From Streptomyces genisteinicus (lineage in GTDB: Bacteria > Actinomycetota > Actinomycetes > Streptomycetales > Streptomycetaceae), in NCBI RefSeq assembly GCF_014489615.1, contig NZ_CP060826.1:1-64000 (forward strand): a stretch of DNA of 64,000 nucleotides. Direction: 5' to 3'. The notes under the pieces are model-generated. The model did no database searches and was not told the origin of the DNA. It worked only from the letters and a program-made list of their open reading frames with translations. Below are positions 62,344-64,000 of the stretch, one piece after another. The position numbers and the translations under genes are program-made. Position 1 is the stretch's first letter. Each line of letters opens with the position of its first letter.

Positions 62344-62970
62344 ATGATGATCGGCATGAACACGGAAACCTGCGATCCGGCCGAGCTGGCCGCCCTCCGC
62401 GACATCTTCGCCGCCCGTCCGGAGGCGGCGCCGCCGGCCGGCTGGGAGGCGGTGCGGTCCTTCGAGGCGGAGCACGGCGTCGTTTTGCCGGAGCCGTACC
62501 GCACGTTCGTGGCGGAGGTCTGCGACGGACTGCGGGCCGGGCCGCCCCACTACGGGCTGCTGCCCTTCGCGCAGACGCCCTCGGACTGGGGTTCCGGCCG
62601 CCCGGAGCGGCTGCTTGCCGAGCCGTTTCCCCTCACCGCGGTGTGGGTGTGGGAGAACGAGGAGGACGGCGAGGACGAGGAGGAGGACGCGGGGGCGCTG
62701 TCGGAGCAGGAACTGGAGGACCGGACGGACGCCGTGTTCGACCACGGTTCCCTGTTGCTGGGCACCGACGGCTGCGGCATGTACTGGCACCTGGTCGTCA
62801 CCGGCCCGCAGCGCGGTCACGTCTGGCTGATCGACGAATTCGGCGCGATGCCCTTCGGCACCTCACCGGGCGCCTCCCCGATGCCGGGCACCCCCGGCTT
62901 CACCGGCTGGGTGGGCCACTGGGCCGCGGGCCGCTCCTGGTTCGCCGATGCTCCGGAAGCGACGGTCTAG
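62344..62970 (+). CDS. SMI1/KNR4 (SUKH) family protein
   Basis: This is a 208-residue protein with typical SUKH elements: WEAVRSFEAEHGVVLPEPYR, FVAEVCDGLRAGPPHYGLLP, a Glu/Asp-rich loop (about 105-125), LLLGTDGCGMYWHLVVTGPQ and GHVWLIDEFGAMPF. SUKH proteins are found as immunity factors of polymorphic toxins. A frameshifted partial copy is at 20555. Three start codons (62344, 62347, 62356) are close together and cannot be separated. Its stop overlaps the LysR stop by four bases. Confidence 0.8.
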   Translation: MMIGMNTETCDPAELAALRDIFAARPEAAPPAGWEAVRSFEAEHGVVLPEPYRTFVAEVCDGLRAGPPHYGLLPFAQTPSDWGSGRPERLLAEPFPLTAVWVWENEEDGEDEEEDAGALSEQELEDRTDAVFDHGSLLLGTDGCGMYWHLVVTGPQRGHVWLIDEFGAMPFGTSPGASPMPGTPGFTGWVGHWAAGRSWFADAPEATV

Positions 62971-63893
62971 TCGCGCGATGCGGGTTCGACCGGGGGCAAC
63001 GCCTTCCGCATGCGGGCGAGGAGGGCCTTGGCTGCCGGGGTGGTGGGACCGTCCGTCGGCCATGCGAGGGCGATCCGGCCGCTGAGGCGGGGGGAGGTCA
63101 GGGGAAGGGTGCGCAGGCCGAGGGCGGCCGCTTCCTCCGGCGGGATCTCGGGGAGGACGGCGACTCCGAGGCCGCGGGCGGCGAAGCGGGTCAGCCGGCT
63201 CGGCGCGGCGGCCTCGAAGGCGATGCGCGGCTGGAAACCGGCCTGTCGGCAGGCGCGTTCGAGTACGCCGCGTATGCCGGTGCCGCGGGGAAGGCTGACG
63301 AGTGCGCGGCCGGCGAGCTCGGCCAGGGGCAGCGCCGTGCGGCCGGCGGGCTGGAGCAGCGGATCCTGAGGGGTCATGGCGGCGACCAGTGGAGTGTCGA
63401 TCACGACCTGGAGGCTGGTGCCCGGCAGGAAGTCGTCGTCCGTGACGCCGACGACGGCGAGGTCGAGTTCGCCGCGGCGCAGCGCGGTGAGCATGCGTGC
63501 CGACGTGTCCTCCGTGAGGGAGATCTCCACCTGCGGGTGCTCGTCGTGGAAGTCGGCGAGCAAGGGGGCCAGATCGTACTCCTCGGTGGCCGCTCCGGAG
63601 ACGACGCCGATGGTGACGCGTCCTCGGACGAGACCGGTGAACTCGTCCACCGTCTGCCGTATCCCCTCGACGGCAGCGAGTGCTGCCCGCGCGTAGGGCA
63701 GCACCGCCTCGCCCGCCTCGGTGGTGGTCACCCGCCGGCCGGACCGGTCGAGCAGGGGCTGTCCCAGCTCTCGTTCCATTCGCCTGATCTGGGCGCTCAC
63801 CCCCGGTTGCGCCACATGCAGGCGCGCGGCGGCGCGGGTGAAGTTGGCCTCCTCGACCACGGTGAGGAAGTACTGCAGCTGGCGGAGCTCCAT
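62967..63893 (-). CDS. LysR family regulator
   Basis: This is a 308-residue protein with an N-terminal winged helix (LRQLQYFLTVVEEANFTRAA, LHVAQPGVSAQIRRMERELG) and a type-2 periplasmic-binding effector domain (GRVTIGVVSGAATEEYDLAP, ELDLAVVGVTDDDFL, VPRGTGIRGVLE-like region, FAARGLGVAVLPEIPPEE). It starts at ATG 63893. The gene is divergent from a partial gene at the window end, which is the likely target, as is common for LysR proteins. Confidence 0.9.
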   Translation of the reverse strand: MELRQLQYFLTVVEEANFTRAAARLHVAQPGVSAQIRRMERELGQPLLDRSGRRVTTTEAGEAVLPYARAALAAVEGIRQTVDEFTGLVRGRVTIGVVSGAATEEYDLAPLLADFHDEHPQVEISLTEDTSARMLTALRRGELDLAVVGVTDDDFLPGTSLQVVIDTPLVAAMTPQDPLLQPAGRTALPLAELAGRALVSLPRGTGIRGVLERACRQAGFQPRIAFEAAAPSRLTRFAARGLGVAVLPEIPPEEAAALGLRTLPLTSPRLSGRIALAWPTDGPTTPAAKALLARMRKALPPVEPASRD

Positions 63894-63964
63894 AAGCAGG
63901 GATGCTAGTAGGGAGAACGGCTGTCTCTTGGACTTATGGCCCGGCGCCCGCAAGGCTGGTGATC

Positions 63965-64000
63965 ATGGAGAGTGCAGCGGTGGACGTCCGTGCCGAGATC
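63965..64000 (+). CDS. Start of a gene divergent from the LysR regulator (partial)
   Basis: ATG 63965 follows CAAGGCTGG and reads MESAAVDVRAEI up to the window edge. The 71-base space to the LysR start must hold both promoters. The product cannot be named. Confidence 0.35.
   Translation, partial: MESAAVDVRAEI

Overview
The window is high-GC (about 70 percent or more) actinobacterial DNA. Codon use (GC-rich third positions, frequent GTG and TTG starts), stop-start overlaps and the protein families (DUF6233, SUKH, CsbD, STAND regulators, many CBM32 and FG-GAP secreted proteins) point to Streptomyces or a close relative. The mix of insertion sequences, decayed genes and niche functions suggests an accessory part of the chromosome, such as an arm, rather than the core. 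No rRNA, tRNA or CRISPR array was seen.

Region 1 (1-3.2 kb): an IS701-type element with very long, perfect 118-bp inverted ends and CTAG flanks sits in the 3' part of a helicase gene that already carries several frameshifts. Region 2 (3.6-13.0 kb): the most interesting block. A leftward four-gene operon (coiled-coil protein, Cas4/AddB-like four-cysteine PD-(D/E)XK nuclease, unknown 502-aa protein, SF1 helicase) is divergent from a complete SbcD-SbcC (Mre11-Rad50) pair. It looks like one DNA-end-processing machine, possibly a defence or repair island. An HNH nuclease with a string of zinc modules follows, in visibly less GC-rich DNA.

Region 3 (14.2-23 kb): a decay zone with four broken genes in 3 kb, an integrase remnant, a 3'-truncated IS21-type transposase, a broken copy of a SUKH gene whose intact relative is at 62.3 kb, and small genes including a CsbD protein.

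Region 4 (23.1-33.5 kb, all leftward): a metallo-beta-lactamase-fold hydrolase, a secreted ribosome-inactivating protein with the N-glycosidase signature, flavohemoglobin, Dps, a protoglobin, three translationally coupled alpha/beta hydrolases and an XRE/NB-ARC/TPR (STAND) regulator. Nitric oxide and oxidative stress defence is the common theme.

Region 5 (34.2-46.1 kb): a carbohydrate locus with a GH3 beta-glucosidase, a DUF1996 secreted protein, two secreted CBM32 enzymes (one clan GH-A-like, one beta-helix) and a divergent LacI regulator. A perfect GGAGAGCGCTCTCC palindrome lies at the same distance before the GH3 and beta-helix genes, defining a likely LacI regulon. An MFS transporter follows.

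Region 6 (46.2-64 kb): mixed accessory metabolism and regulation: a BBE-type FAD oxidase with divergent WYL regulator, S41 peptidase, GAF-PP2C phosphatase, two SRPBCC proteins (one in an operon with an ArsR regulator that has its own palindromic operator), an epoxide-hydrolase-like protein, a PLAT-like protein, an FG-GAP secreted protein, an SGNH hydrolase-cupin pair, AraC and LysR regulators, and a SUKH protein.
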